Source of the DNA: Symbiodinium microadriaticum
Lineage: Eukaryota; Sar; Dinophyceae; Suessiales; Symbiodiniaceae
Assembly: GCA_001939145.1 (NCBI GenBank)
Contig: LSRX01000414.1
Location: 354,752 to 418,751, forward strand
Reading direction: 5' to 3'
Length of the DNA stretch: 64,000 bases
Shown piece after piece: positions 47,201-54,661 of this stretch (positions within the stretch are counted from its first letter, which is position 1; each line of letters begins with the position of its first letter). The position numbers and the translations under genes are program-made. Under the pieces are notes generated by a model that saw only the letters and a list, made by a program, of their open reading frames with translations, did no database searches and was not told where the DNA came from.

Positions 47201-49737
47201 TCCCTGTTAAAAACCCAGCAAAAGGGGCAATCAGGGGTCTGCAAAAAAGAACTAAAACCTGTGCATCGACACTGGAAACCCCAAAAATAGAGGTACTTAC
47301 AAATACGACGTCTTAGGGTTCCTATTGGAAGCACATGATACTATACCCCCCACAACCCTTTCCGAATTCCTAAGGCAAGATCAACCAAAAGCTCCAGGAA
47401 CGCAGAACCCGTTATCCCTGAGATGGAGGAATGTTGCGCTTGACACCTTCTCATTTCGAAACTAGGGGGACCCTAATATAGTACCCTAAATAGTAGAATC
47501 CTTATTATTATAAGAAGCCCAAAAACAGGTACCCCCTATTTTCGGAGTTCAGGCTTCAGGCTTTTTAAATTCTCTGAGACCCGACAACGCGGACAAAAAA
47601 ACATCCCCATGTCCTACCGAGGACGAGGAGCAATTAATTAAACTTCATGGATCATCGGGCAAACAAGAAATCGTCAAAAAAAACATAGAAATCCTAACAG
47701 AAGTATTTTGGAGGAGGAGCAGTTGGCCCAAGCTGAAGATGTACATGAAGAGTCGGCAACTGATCAGCGCCCATCTTCCCGGCCCGGCGGAGTCGAACAT
47801 AAGGATGCCATACCTCAGAGCTGGTCGTCGACTCTAGGGTTTGACCTCTTTCGGGGCTACGGTAGGGTTTAGGGCTTAGGGGTTTAGGGTTTAGGGGTTT
47901 AGGGGGTTTAGGGGTTTAGGGTTTAGGGGTTTAGGGGTTTAGGGGTTCAGGGCGGCTTGGACACCCCAAAACCCGCCCAAAAAACCCCAGAACACGATCG
48001 CCAGCGGAGAGGCTGCAAGCCGACAATGAAGTCGAGCAGAGTAACGACAAACCACAGCTTGGTGATCATGAAGGCCAGGCAGCACATTCCTGACTTGTCT
48101 TCCTTCAAAACTGCCCTAGGGTCGGAATAACCAGCAATGATATCCGCTGATAGTATCTGCCTACCTATCCATCTATCTGTCTACCTATCTGCCTACATAT
48201 ACACATACAACTGTTATAATGACAAACGCCCACCACGCAAACACTATCAAGGCCGCCCAGAGTCTCAAACAGAACCCTTGTAGATCTCTTCAGGGGTTTG
48301 GGGTTTTAGGGGTAGGGATTTAATTAGGGCTTTAGGCGTTACGGGGCTTAGGGCTACGAAACCCGTAAAGGAAGCCGAATGAAAGCTGCCAGCTCCTGCA
48401 GCAAAACCTCCGAAAGGAAAGATCTGCTGGCTCATCCTATACCCTGCTCTAGGTGCCTCATAAATTCAACTGGGACTTTCCAAGGGGATGTATGATAGCA
48501 TAAGTATATGGAGACCCTAAGCGGATACTACTAGCAACTCTCCGACAACCCTACACCCTAAACCCCAAACCCTAAACCCCTATACCCCTAAATCTCAGAA
48601 AAGGCTCTGGCCCACAGAAGATCGAAGACGAAGCGCGTGCACGGGTGGCAGAGTAAGTTGGGATCACCATGCTTCACCTACCGGCCCCTTGTTTTTAGGG
48701 TTGACTTTGAGCTGCAACAGCACATCATTGCATAAAACCAAAACAGAAAGAATGAACCATAGTATGCTTACGAAGGGCCTACAGAAGAAGAGCTGCTCTA
48801 AAAACACACCTGGGCTTGCGCTTATCTTAAAATCTTAAATAAATGCTCTAAAAGAACCCGGGCTTGCGCTTATCTTAAAGACGGAAAAATGCTTCCAAAA
48901 GGTCACTCAGTCGCGAGCTGCTGCATCGAAGGAGCGAGTTGCCCTGCTTCAGTCACCAAGATGCGGCTGATGTAGTAGTTCACCCTGCGTAGAGGTAGTT
49001 ATAAGTGGGGTTCTAAGTCCCCTAATATGGGTTATAAGTATAGTTACCCTACTGATAACCCCACTTATAACTATACCCATGAACCTCCAAGTAGTTCACC
49101 CTGCAAAGACCCTAACCCTCCAGGTACCTACTATATAGGGCCCTAGGGGCTCTAGTACCCTATATAGTAGTTCACCCTGCATAGGGGTAGCTGGCTAAAT
49201 CAGGGTTTTCTTTTTGGTGGGTCCTATATATAAGGGTGCCACCTTCTTTTCAGGCTCCGAAAAGGGACCTTAATTTAGAGAACTGCTCGTAGCGTTTATA
49301 AGGGCTTAAGGATGCAAGGCTCGGGTTGGCGGTCGAGGGTTTAGGGTTTAGGGGCGTATCTAAGAGCCTTAACAATTCGAGGAGGGTTTTGGGGTCCGAA
49401 AATAGTATCATCATAACCAATAATATGGGTAATCGTTGAGGCTCCTATTTTAGGGTTTAGGGTTGTAGAGCTTCTGTTGATCCTGGGAAACAGCGCAGGG
49501 ATGAGGGTTTCGGGCTTACGCATGAAGAGTTTGGGTATGAAGGTTTCGGGTGCTCAGGTTAGGTTTAGGGTTTAGGGTTCAGGGTTTCGGGTTAAGGGTT
49601 AGCAGGGGGGCGTTACAGGGGAGTCACAGAAAATGATGGAGCCCAATAAGAACTCCAAGATAATAGGGTCCGACCCTGAAGCTGTGCACTCGGAGCTTTA
49701 TCTCGGCGTTTGACTTGAAGAGGTTCGCACGCAGTAC
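36857..49737 (-). CDS. Polycystin/TRP-like cation channel, 22-exon partial model
   Basis: Membrane channel model of about 760 residues, incomplete at both ends. Exons in transcript order: 49737-49628, 48984-48907, 48115-47996, 47813-47699, 46482-46355, 46270-46016, 45772-45681, 45593-45551, 45270-45176, 43916-43780, 43370-43305, 42118-42003, 41554-41479, 41405-41339, 40872-40781, 40633-40505, 39243-39184, 38968-38884, 38509-38424, 37980-37928, 37680-37569, 36915-36857. Every junction is phase-compatible and each exon length matches its codon count. Membrane segments lie in exons 3, 4, 6 (about three), 7 and 12. The order of hydrophobic helices, the acidic and Cys-rich loop in exon 6 and the S5-like motif AFASAI in exon 7 resemble dinoflagellate polycystin/Ion_trans proteins as I remember them. 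The S5-S6 linker of about 113 residues is long for the family. The downstream part is cytosolic-looking. Introns hold telomere-like arrays, MITEs and microsatellites. It could be two genes wrongly joined between 45.2 and 42.1 kb. Confidence 0.55.
37137..37575. repeat. CCCTAAA-type arrays alternating with a GGATCCCTT repeat
   Basis: Degenerate CCCTAAA/CCCCTAAA runs alternate with three or four related segments (AAAAAAGGGGATCCCTTTCC at 37170, AAAAAGGTGGATCCCTTTTC at 37396, AAAAAGTGGATGCCTTCCC at 37519). This gives a higher-order repeat of roughly 110-230 bp. It lies in an intron. Confidence 0.6.
38552..38649. mobile_element. Dispersed element family VII, copy 4
   Basis: Closest to copy 1: AGGGGCCTTAATAATTGGA, ATAATTACAGT-type arm, TAATTATTTCGGCCCCTA. 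It lies between channel exons 38968-38884 and 38509-38424. Confidence 0.55.
39350..40460. repeat. Compound microsatellite, about 1.1 kb, inside a channel-gene intron
   Basis: Starts with TATG/TGTG-rich degenerate sequence. It then runs through (CATA)n, (CTTA)n, (CACA)n and (TACG)n blocks, and a pentameric block at 40268-40395 where CATGA, CAGGA and CATGG units change in steps. It occupies most of the intron between exons 40633-40505 and 39243-39184. Confidence 0.9.
40505..40633 (-). CDS. Channel-gene C-terminal exon, 43 codons
   Basis: Clean phase 0-0 exon of 129 nt: acceptor GCATGCAG|G, donor AAG|GTATGT. The peptide starts GFELMAHMASREVFLYEGE and contains the segment GRRQYEYHTTSL. The preceding exon 40872-40781 is Trp- and Lys-rich (HWQRWLTRGKDILETAMPL) and joins it in phase 0. 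I do not recognise a domain. The downstream intron of about 1.26 kb carries the large compound microsatellite. Confidence 0.6.
41156..41310. repeat. (TCTA)n and (TA)n microsatellite
   Basis: TATC tetramers at 41180-41255 flanked by TATATA runs, in the intron between exons 41405-41339 and 40872-40781. Confidence 0.95.
42003..42118 (-). CDS. Channel S6-like exon
   Basis: A 116-nt exon with a single helix (WWIIGFGACWHVFLTNLMIA) followed at once by a charged segment rich in Glu and Arg. This is the arrangement of a pore-lining S6 leading into a cytosolic linker. The acceptor TTGCAAGCAG|G follows a T-rich tract and the donor is AAG|GTCCTG. A (TA)n tract lies immediately downstream in the intron. 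Its phase fits the exons on both sides. Confidence 0.65.
42450..42557. mobile_element. MITE family I, copy 3
   Basis: Both ends are intact: TATGGGGGTTCCCGAAAACAG and TACGGAAACTCCCATA. Outer TA at both sides suggests TA-type insertion. It lies between channel exons 43370-43305 and 42118-42003. Confidence 0.7.
43418..43508. repeat. ATAAAT/TA microsatellite
   Basis: Degenerate ATATAAATATGAAT units then (TA)n, in the channel-gene intron before exon 43370-43305. Confidence 0.9.
44399..44492. mobile_element. MITE family II, copy 2, near-perfect hairpin
   Basis: Ends ACCCAAAGGCCCCTAAGTAG and CTACTTAGGGGCCTATGGGT form a 30-bp inverted repeat with one internal mismatch. The interior is closely shared with copy 3, including ATAAGGTAATCCC. 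Confidence 0.75.
45681..45772 (-). CDS. Channel S5-like exon
   Basis: A 92-nt exon (phase 2 in, 1 out) whose hydrophobic stretch includes LGALVFLATAFASAIACL. The AFASAI motif is the part that most recalls dinoflagellate polycystin-like proteins. The donor is AG|GC (GCGAGT) and the acceptor TAAG|G. The following 43-nt exon (45593-45551) ends in a textbook GTGAGT donor. Confidence 0.7.
46016..46270 (-). CDS. Channel core exon, three membrane segments
   Basis: This is the most protein-like exon in the window: 255 nt, one base of a split codon, 84 whole codons, then two bases. It begins QEFVEFTLAVFLFVML, carries a Cys-rich acidic loop (NCCEHGEFYC), then two hydrophobic stretches (LPMLLYFVLAADL and SSFVVICTC). 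It joins the 46482-46355 exon through an 84-nt intron with an AG|GC donor. It joins the next exon through a CG|GC donor and an AG|G acceptor. The pattern matches S2-S4 of polycystin-like channels. Confidence 0.75.
46739..46806. repeat. Telomere-like array, facing an opposite array
   Basis: GGGTTTAGGG units interleaved with GTTTTGGGTGTTGGG. A CCCTAAA-oriented array lies about 180 bp away (46565-46590), so the two are inverted relative to each other within one intron. Confidence 0.7.
47452..47547. mobile_element. MITE family I, copy 4
   Basis: Core GGGGGACCCTAATATAGTAC and right end CCCCCTATTTTCGGAGTT, with the outer left end eroded. It lies in the intron between channel exons 47813-47699 and 46482-46355. 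Confidence 0.6.
47862..47950. repeat. Telomere-like array
   Basis: About ten TTTAGGG/TTTAGGGG units in a row within the 182-nt intron between channel exons 48115-47996 and 47813-47699. The array makes up about half of that intron. Confidence 0.8.
47996..48115 (-). CDS. Channel N-terminal membrane exon
   Basis: A 120-nt exon, phase 2 in and 2 out. After AVLKEDKSGM it has a long hydrophobic stretch including LAFMITKLWFVVTLLDFIVG, consistent with S1 or a pre-S1 helix. The acceptor is CCCTAG|GG, which is itself telomere-like, and the donor is GTGTTC. The next exon (47813-47699) adds another helix (CRLFMYIFSLGQLLLL). Confidence 0.65.
48792..48885. repeat. Tandem duplication
   Basis: GCTCTAAAA...GGGCTTGCGCTTATCTTAAA occurs twice, period about 52 bp, in a channel-gene intron. 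Confidence 0.75.
48989..49090. mobile_element. MITE family IV, copy 2, flanked by 14-bp direct repeats
   Basis: The interior matches copy 1 (ATAAGTGGGGTT, TATAGTTACCCTACT, CCCATGAACCTCCAA). It is flanked on both sides by GTAGTTCACCCTGC (48975-48988 and 49091-49104). Confidence 0.65.
49105..49166. mobile_element. MITE family V, copy 2, right end missing
   Basis: Almost identical to copy 1 from CCCTCCAGGTACC to TACCCTATATA. The right arm is replaced by a third copy of GTAGTTCACCCTGC (49167-49180). Confidence 0.6.
49362..49449. mobile_element. Dispersed element family VII, copy 5
   Basis: AAGAGCCTTAACAATTCGAG, GGTTTTGGGGTCC and GGGTAATCGTTGAGGCTCC, ending in a TTTAGGG run. It lies between channel exons 49737-49628 and 48984-48907. 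Confidence 0.5.
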
Positions 49738-50206
49738 CTGATCTATGAACCTCCCCTTATCACTTTAGAGTCCATATGCCCCCTAGATACGCCATGTGTC
49801 GCCGAAGATGTCTAGAAGAGGCCGCGGAATCCACTTTGAGTAGTTAGGTGTTTTGAAGGCATTTGCATATGTTTAGAGTTTCCTTGCATGAAACTGCAAG
49901 GGGATGCACCTACTATCTATTTTTCCAACCTTGGGACATGAGCTTTTCTAAGAGAAACCTAGAAGTTCAAGGAAGTCCCCTCATGTCCCGTGACTCTACT
50001 CGTGCAGTTATGAATAGTTAGACTACCAGGGACTAGTATTGGTGGCTATGCCGAGTCACTCCTATATTAGTAGGAGATTCGTGTCCTTAAGAATGATAAC
50101 TGCTTTCTGTGTATTTTTTTCTTGAGGAGGAGCGTGCCGTACTACAGCAAACCCTTAACTCCAAACACCAAGCCCGAACCCCGATGCAACTCTAGAAGAA
50201 AGTCGT

Positions 50207-50281
50207 TTAGGGTTTAGAGGTTTAGGATTTGGGGGTTTAGGGCTTAGGGGTTTAGGGGTTTAGGGTTTCGGGTTTAGGGTC
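50207..50281. repeat. Telomere-like array
   Basis: TTTAGGG/TTTAGGGG units with GTTTAGAGG and GTTTCGGG variants. Confidence 0.7.
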
Positions 50282-50733
50282 TGTGGATCTTCGGATCCCT
50301 TCGGCGTTTGAGGGCCTCAGTTCGAAGCTAAGTGCTCCCTTCCAGGCGCTCGTGAGGGCTGCAAAGCAAAGCCTTCAGACTCAGTGCAAGGCTTTGCGGC
50401 ATTGTACACTGAAGTTATGCAAAACGACCCTAAAAGATTCAGCGCAGTATAAAGGATAACCTGGCTACTACACCAAACCCTCTTCTGGGCCATGGGTTTA
50501 GGGTTTGAGGTGTAGGGGCAAGGCTTTGACAAGCATCTGCCCGACCTGCGCATTCCTCCTTTGATCTGTTTCGACCGCCACATCAAGCCTCAGCTGTTTT
50601 GGAGAGTAAGGAACTTCATTCCTCGTGGCTTTGACCCATTTTCAGTTTCTGCAGGCTTGAAGGTTTGGGGTGCGTGACGCGTACGGTTCAGTATAATACT
50701 AGTAGGGTGAGGTTGAATAGGGACGTGCTGGAC

Positions 50734-50888
50734 CTGTATGCAGATAGCAGGTAGAGCTCATGTGTCAACATGCGAGCAAATGGGTCCCCCCATTGAACTT
50801 TAGATGGGAGTACTTCACAAGCGACACGACCCAGACCTAATAGGAGACATGTCCCGCAGTCGCCGCATTTTCCAGTTGCGCACAGGTT
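50734..50888 (-). CDS. Cys-rich exon, possible channel ectodomain
   Basis: A 155-nt candidate exon (phase 0 in, 2 out): acceptor GCAG|AAC after a T-rich tract, donor AG|GTCCAG. It begins NLCATGKCGDCGTCLLL, with Cys spacing suggestive of an extracellular disulfide domain. It lies upstream of the channel model and may be its N-terminal part, but the phase link to 49737 is not made. Confidence 0.35.
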
Positions 50889-51570
50889 CTGCCTTGCGGA
50901 AAAAAGTTGTTTTAAGCTGTTACAGGAATGGCCCAGCTCCTCAGCACATGGAAGATAATCATGCACCAGCACTTCTCTCTCTCCCTATATCCCTTTCAAG
51001 GTTAGAACTTAAGCCCGTTCGATTCAAGACACTCGACACAATGTCTTGAAAACCCTTAACGACACTCGAAACAAAACATAATCGTAGCACAACGCAGCGG
51101 TAAATCCCCAATCAAGCCAGGGAAAGATGCCAAGACTTCGGTGAAGACAGGAAGCCCTTTGCCCTCTGGGTTTGTCGGGGTTTTCGGCTTTTGAGAGTGC
51201 AATAAACAGCCCAAATCTCGAATCTTTTTGCCTAAGAAGCAAAGAGGATCTTCTCATGTCGCGATGCACTACTGCTTACTTGGCTTGAGTGGCTCTTGTC
51301 TTCGTGGCTGAGCTTACACCTGAATACATGCTTCCTGCCATAGAAGGAAGCCGGCTACTTGAAGCTTGACAGGGCTCTGGGGATGTACCCAGAAGGAAGT
51401 GCCCCCCCTTGATAGCCCTGCTTGCTACGTCAGAAATAGCTCTAGCACTTGCGGGACCCTATCACGACATGACATGTTCGCCTCGGCCCCGGCCGAAGCG
51501 ATCAAAGGTTCCCTCTTTCTCCCCCCCTAAAAAAATCCCTAACCCCTGAACGCTAACCCTAAAGCTTCAA

Positions 51571-51670
51571 GTGGGGGTTTCCGAAAATAGGGGACCCTAA
51601 ATAGTAGGATCCTTGTTATAAGGACCTAAACCCTAAACCCTAAACCCGAAAGCCCTAACCCTAAAGCTCC
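51571..51670. mobile_element. MITE family I, copy 5, right half replaced by telomere-like repeats
   Basis: The left half is intact (GTGGGGGTTTCCGAAAATAG to TTATAAGGACC at 51626). It then breaks directly into CCCTAAA-type heptamers (51624 to about 51670). The right inverted end is missing. Confidence 0.65.
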
Positions 51671-51721
51671 AAGTCGCCGTCTAGCAGGTGTTCCATCAGG
51701 GAAGGCGCTTGCCTCAAAGAT
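51661..51721 (-). CDS. Candidate terminal exon ending in a telomere-like repeat
   Basis: A 61-nt segment (phase 2 in) after TTCTCTGGAAG, reading SLRQAPSLMEHLLDGDLEL and stopping at TAG within CTTTAGGG. The stop is supplied by the first telomere-like heptamer of an array. The region just upstream (the acceptor side) is duplicated at 51920-51975. Confidence 0.35.
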
Positions 51722-51726
51722 CTTCC

Positions 51727-51975
51727 AGAGAACCCCGAGGTCCCAAACAGCCCCAAAAAACAAAAAAAAGCCTAGGGTTTAGGGGTTTAGGGGTTTAGGG
51801 TTTAGAGGGTTTAGGGGTTTAGGGGTCCCCTTAATTAAGGAATATACCTTAAATCATATTATTGGGGTTCCTATTCTAGTTTACGCTATATTCCTTAATT
51901 AAAGGGTTTTGGAGTCTCTGGGAACCCCCGAGGTCCCAACAGCCCCCCCCAAAAAAAAAACTAGGCCTAGGACTT
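51727..51975. repeat. Direct duplication flanking MITE VI
   Basis: GAACCCC-GAGGTCCCAACAGCCCC followed by poly-A and CCTAGG occurs at 51727-51775 and 51920-51975. A telomere-like array and a family VI MITE lie between. The first copy abuts the candidate exon 51721-51661. Confidence 0.7.
51826..51916. mobile_element. MITE family VI, copy 2, left end fused to telomere-like array
   Basis: The CCCCTTAATTAAGGAATATA... and CCTTAATTAAAGGGTTTTGG arms are kept. The outer left end is lost at a junction with TTTAGGGG repeats. Confidence 0.6.
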
Positions 51976-52135
51976 GGGGTTTAGGGTTTAGGGGTTTAGG
52001 GTTTAGGGGTTTAGGGGGTTTTAGGGTTTGGCGTTTAGGGTTAAGGGTATAGGGGTTTAGGGGTTTAGGGGTTTAAGGGTTTAAGGTTTGGGGTTTAGGG
52101 GTTCAAGGGTCTAGGGTTTGGGGTTTTAGGGCTTT
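51973..52135. repeat. Long telomere-like array
   Basis: About 160 bp of TTTAGGG, TTTAGGGG, TTTAGGGGG and TTTGGGG variants, the longest unbroken array here. It starts where the duplicated AACCCC-GAGGTCCC segment ends. Confidence 0.8.
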
Positions 52136-52166
52136 TAGGGTCATCAGGTTTGTAACTGTTACGCTC

Positions 52167-52919
52167 TCACAACTCGGGCAAGCCAGATGCTCTGGGATTA
52201 CTAGGGCTGAAGGTCTGAGCATGCGAGGGGCTAACGTTTGACGTGCGAAGCTCTTTGTAGTGCAGCATTGCCACTGAAAGGAACAGCAACCATGAAACCG
52301 CCGGGATGCAGAAACCCCCTGAAACCCTGTTGTGCGGGGCCTCAAAGTAGGAGCCTTTTATTCCCCATCAGATCAACGGAGAGGATCTTTCAATCGGCAC
52401 TACTTCGGCTTTGCTCAGGAATCTGTGTATGTATAACCCTATGCCCTCAAACCCTTCAGCTCTACACCCTGTAATTAAAGGTCTACTTTAAACCCTAAAC
52501 CCTAAAGCCTAAGCCCGAAGATCCTGCCGCGCGTCTTGCAAAGCAGCGGGACGATATCTGGATGACGGTCCCATAAGCCCTCCATGCCTGGGCTTTCGGG
52601 CTGTTTGCCTGAAATTTGGAGGGTCCGGGTACATAGGAACCCGTAACCCTAAGCCCTGAACCCAACACCCTAAACCCTATAAACCCTACACCCTAACCCC
52701 TAAACCCTACACCCTAAACCCTACACCCTAAACCCCATAAACCCAGTCCTTAAGAAGGTAAGGCAAAAAGAGCTGGCTCAGGCTTGAAAACTGGGCTTTA
52801 GGTTTTTGAGCCTTCAGGTGTACCGATACTCAAGGAATCGTTAGTGCTTTGGAAGTCGAGTGAAAGTTCCGAGGCCCTCTTTTTCATGAGCTGTCTTGCA
52901 GGTCCTTCAGAAAAGGGGT
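52167..52919 (-). CDS. C-terminal two exons of a Ser-rich protein
   Basis: Exon 52919-52824 (96 nt, phase 1-1; donor GTACAC) reads DPFSEGPARQLMKKRASELS and on. Exon 52273-52167 (phase 1 in) follows an excellent acceptor, TTGCTGTTCCTTTCAG, and ends with TGA. It reads AMLHYKELRTSNVSPSHAQ and ends ASGLPEL. The joint product looks like an intrinsically disordered cytosolic tail. Upstream candidates on the same strand are 53458-53286 and 54045-53947. Confidence 0.5.
52648..52747. repeat. Telomere-like array, CCCTAAA orientation
   Basis: CCCTAAACCCTACACCCTAAA units with TACA variants. It faces the TTTAGGG array at 51973-52135 across a gene end. Confidence 0.75.
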
Positions 52920-53285
52920 CTGCATGGGCTTCAAGGGTAGGGCTCAACAAAGAACGGGAATAAATAACCAAGAGTTGGGGGGGTTGGCCTGGCATGCTAC
53001 CAGCAGACGGCGTGCAAGGGCATGAAAACCGAAGGCATAGGCCGCAAGCACTAACGTCGCGGCCCCATCAAAGCTATAGTANTTTAGGGGGTTTTAGGGT
53101 TTGGCGTTTAGGGTTACACACATATGTATAAACATTTCTAGATATATAAATAAAGATATGTACATGCACACGTATACACAGCCAGTACTCTGCAACAGTA
53201 AAAAAGACAGCAAATGAACCCAAATGAAATCCGCCAAAAAAATACAAGCTCCTTGTGAAGAGGCTCACTGTAAGGGTCCGTGTAC

Positions 53286-53458
53286 CCATATAAGCGAACT
53301 TGTGTAAGATTTCATGGGCTCCGAAAAAATCATTTGAAAGTCCAAAGAATATACCCAAATGTTTACACACCAAAGCCCAAACAGCATGAGAATAAATGCT
53401 ATGCTTGTGATTGTTATGCTGCCCATCATTGTTGCGATAAGTATAGCATGAAGGGCAC
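53286..53458 (-). CDS. Transmembrane exon beside a MITE
   Basis: A 173-nt open segment (phase 1 in, 0 out; donor GTACAC). It carries a strong helix (ITITSIAFILMLFGLW) and an amphipathic tail (YSLDFQMIFSEPMKSY). Its acceptor AG lies two bases inside the end of a family I MITE. It probably belongs with the 52.9-52.2 kb exons, but the link between them is not established. Confidence 0.4.
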
Positions 53459-53460
53459 CT

Positions 53461-53606
53461 ATATGGGGGTTTCCGAAAATGGGGGACCCCAATATAGTAC
53501 CCTAACTAGTCGGATACTTATTATAAGGACCCCAAAATAAGAAACCAAAAAAACAAACAAAAAACCCTAAAACCCAAAACCCTAAACTTTCGGAAAGCTC
53601 CCATAT
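53461..53606. mobile_element. MITE family I, copy 6, interrupted by telomere-like repeats
   Basis: Left end ATGGGGGTTTCCGAAAATGG and right end CTTTCGGAAAGCTCCCAT are both present. Between them, after CCAAAATAAG, comes an A-rich stretch plus CCCTAAA/ACCCAAA repeats (53542-53588) where other copies have GGTACCCCTA. Confidence 0.7.
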
Positions 53607-53946
53607 TGGGTCCAAGCACTGTTTGCTTGAAAGGCGGTCCGCCTCGCCGCTGTTCTGGACGGTCTCCGGTTTAGGGTTTAGGGTTTAGTGTGGAAAGCGT
53701 TCCCTAGAAGCCCAGGGACTTCTGGGGTTCTTCTAGGGTTAACGGTCTCTGGTTTTTGGGCTTAAAGGCGTAAGCTCTAAACCCTAAGCTAGGGTGCTTG
53801 AGTACCAGAACCGTCCCCTCACTGATCCGTGTTGCCGCCCAAATAATGCCTCAATCAATATCTAGGCTCCTGAGCCCTGTGATGGGATCAGCTGTGCCGC
53901 TGTAGAACCTGTGCTGTAGCCCCCAGAAACCCAGTCAAGCCCCTAC

Positions 53947-54045
53947 CTGCAGTGTGTTTCCAATGCTTCTTTTTTTGCATCCGAGATGACCGTAGTAGTA
54001 GCGCGCCCGGTCGGCCCGGATGGTCAGCAAATCTTTCAGGATAGC
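53947..54045 (-). CDS. 33-codon exon, basic helical segment
   Basis: A 99-nt phase 0-0 exon: acceptor GGCTGTTGTCGAG|G, donor CTGCAG|GTAGGG. It reads AILKDLLTIRADRARYYYG and then a basic CKKRSIG. The plus strand is also open from 53986 to 54339, so the strand is not certain. Confidence 0.45.
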
Positions 54046-54356
54046 CTCGACAACAGCCACCAGGGTTCACTGCCTAGCGTTTGGCCGTCCAAACAGTGTC
54101 AAGGGCTTAAAGCTTCAACATTTAGTGTATGTAGGGCTTTGAGGTTTAGTGCTGGGACCAAGTACAACATAACATGGCATTCTGTCAATTCCGATTCCGC
54201 GTGTAGACGAGATAACTATACTGATATGATTAGATACAATATCCCGCCAAACTCGACTGAAATCGCTATGTTCTTCTTAATGCACGGCTTGCGAGATATT
54301 TCTAGCGGCCTCAAATTATCAGGTAGGTCAGCATTTTAGGGAATGTTATGGTACAT

Positions 54357-54373
54357 CTACACACACACATATA

Positions 54374-54451
<78 letters not shown>

Positions 54452-54455
54452 CATC
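54357..54455. repeat. (TA)n-rich tract
   Basis: About 100 bp of TA dinucleotides broken by AATATA; a CACACACA run precedes it. Confidence 0.95.
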
Positions 54456-54577
54456 CGTCTCTTTCTTTCGGCAGGGTTATGGGCNCGGGACGAGGCTTTG
54501 GGCTTAAGAGGCCTGCTATGGGGATTGAGATTTCGGAAGTCTGGCAAGCTTAAAGAAAAGACCTCCCTGGAAGCTTT

Positions 54578-54661
54578 CCCTAAGGGTCCATGTACCCAAA
54601 TGGTATATACATTGGCCCCAAAGTACCTATATAGGGACTACTCTAACATGGACCCGTAGGG
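54578..54661. mobile_element. MITE family III, copy 2
   Basis: Ends CCCTAAGGGTCCATGTACCC and CATGGACCCGTAGGG. It shares the interior AAAGTACCTATATAGGGAC with the other copies. Confidence 0.65.

Larger units (their letters stand above)
48975..49180. repeat. Three direct copies of a 14-bp splice-site segment
   Basis: GTAGTTCACCCTGC occurs at 48975-48988, 49091-49104 and 49167-49180, with MITE families IV and V filling the gaps. On the minus strand each copy reads GCAGGGTGAACTAC after a pyrimidine-rich stretch. The first copy is the inferred acceptor of channel exon 48984-48907. Confidence 0.7.

Noticed and set aside
53986..54339. 117-codon plus-strand ORF ending at GTAGGT
   Set aside because: It looks coding, but the minus-strand exon 54045-53947 overlaps it and fits the strand of its neighbours. 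Left as ambiguous.
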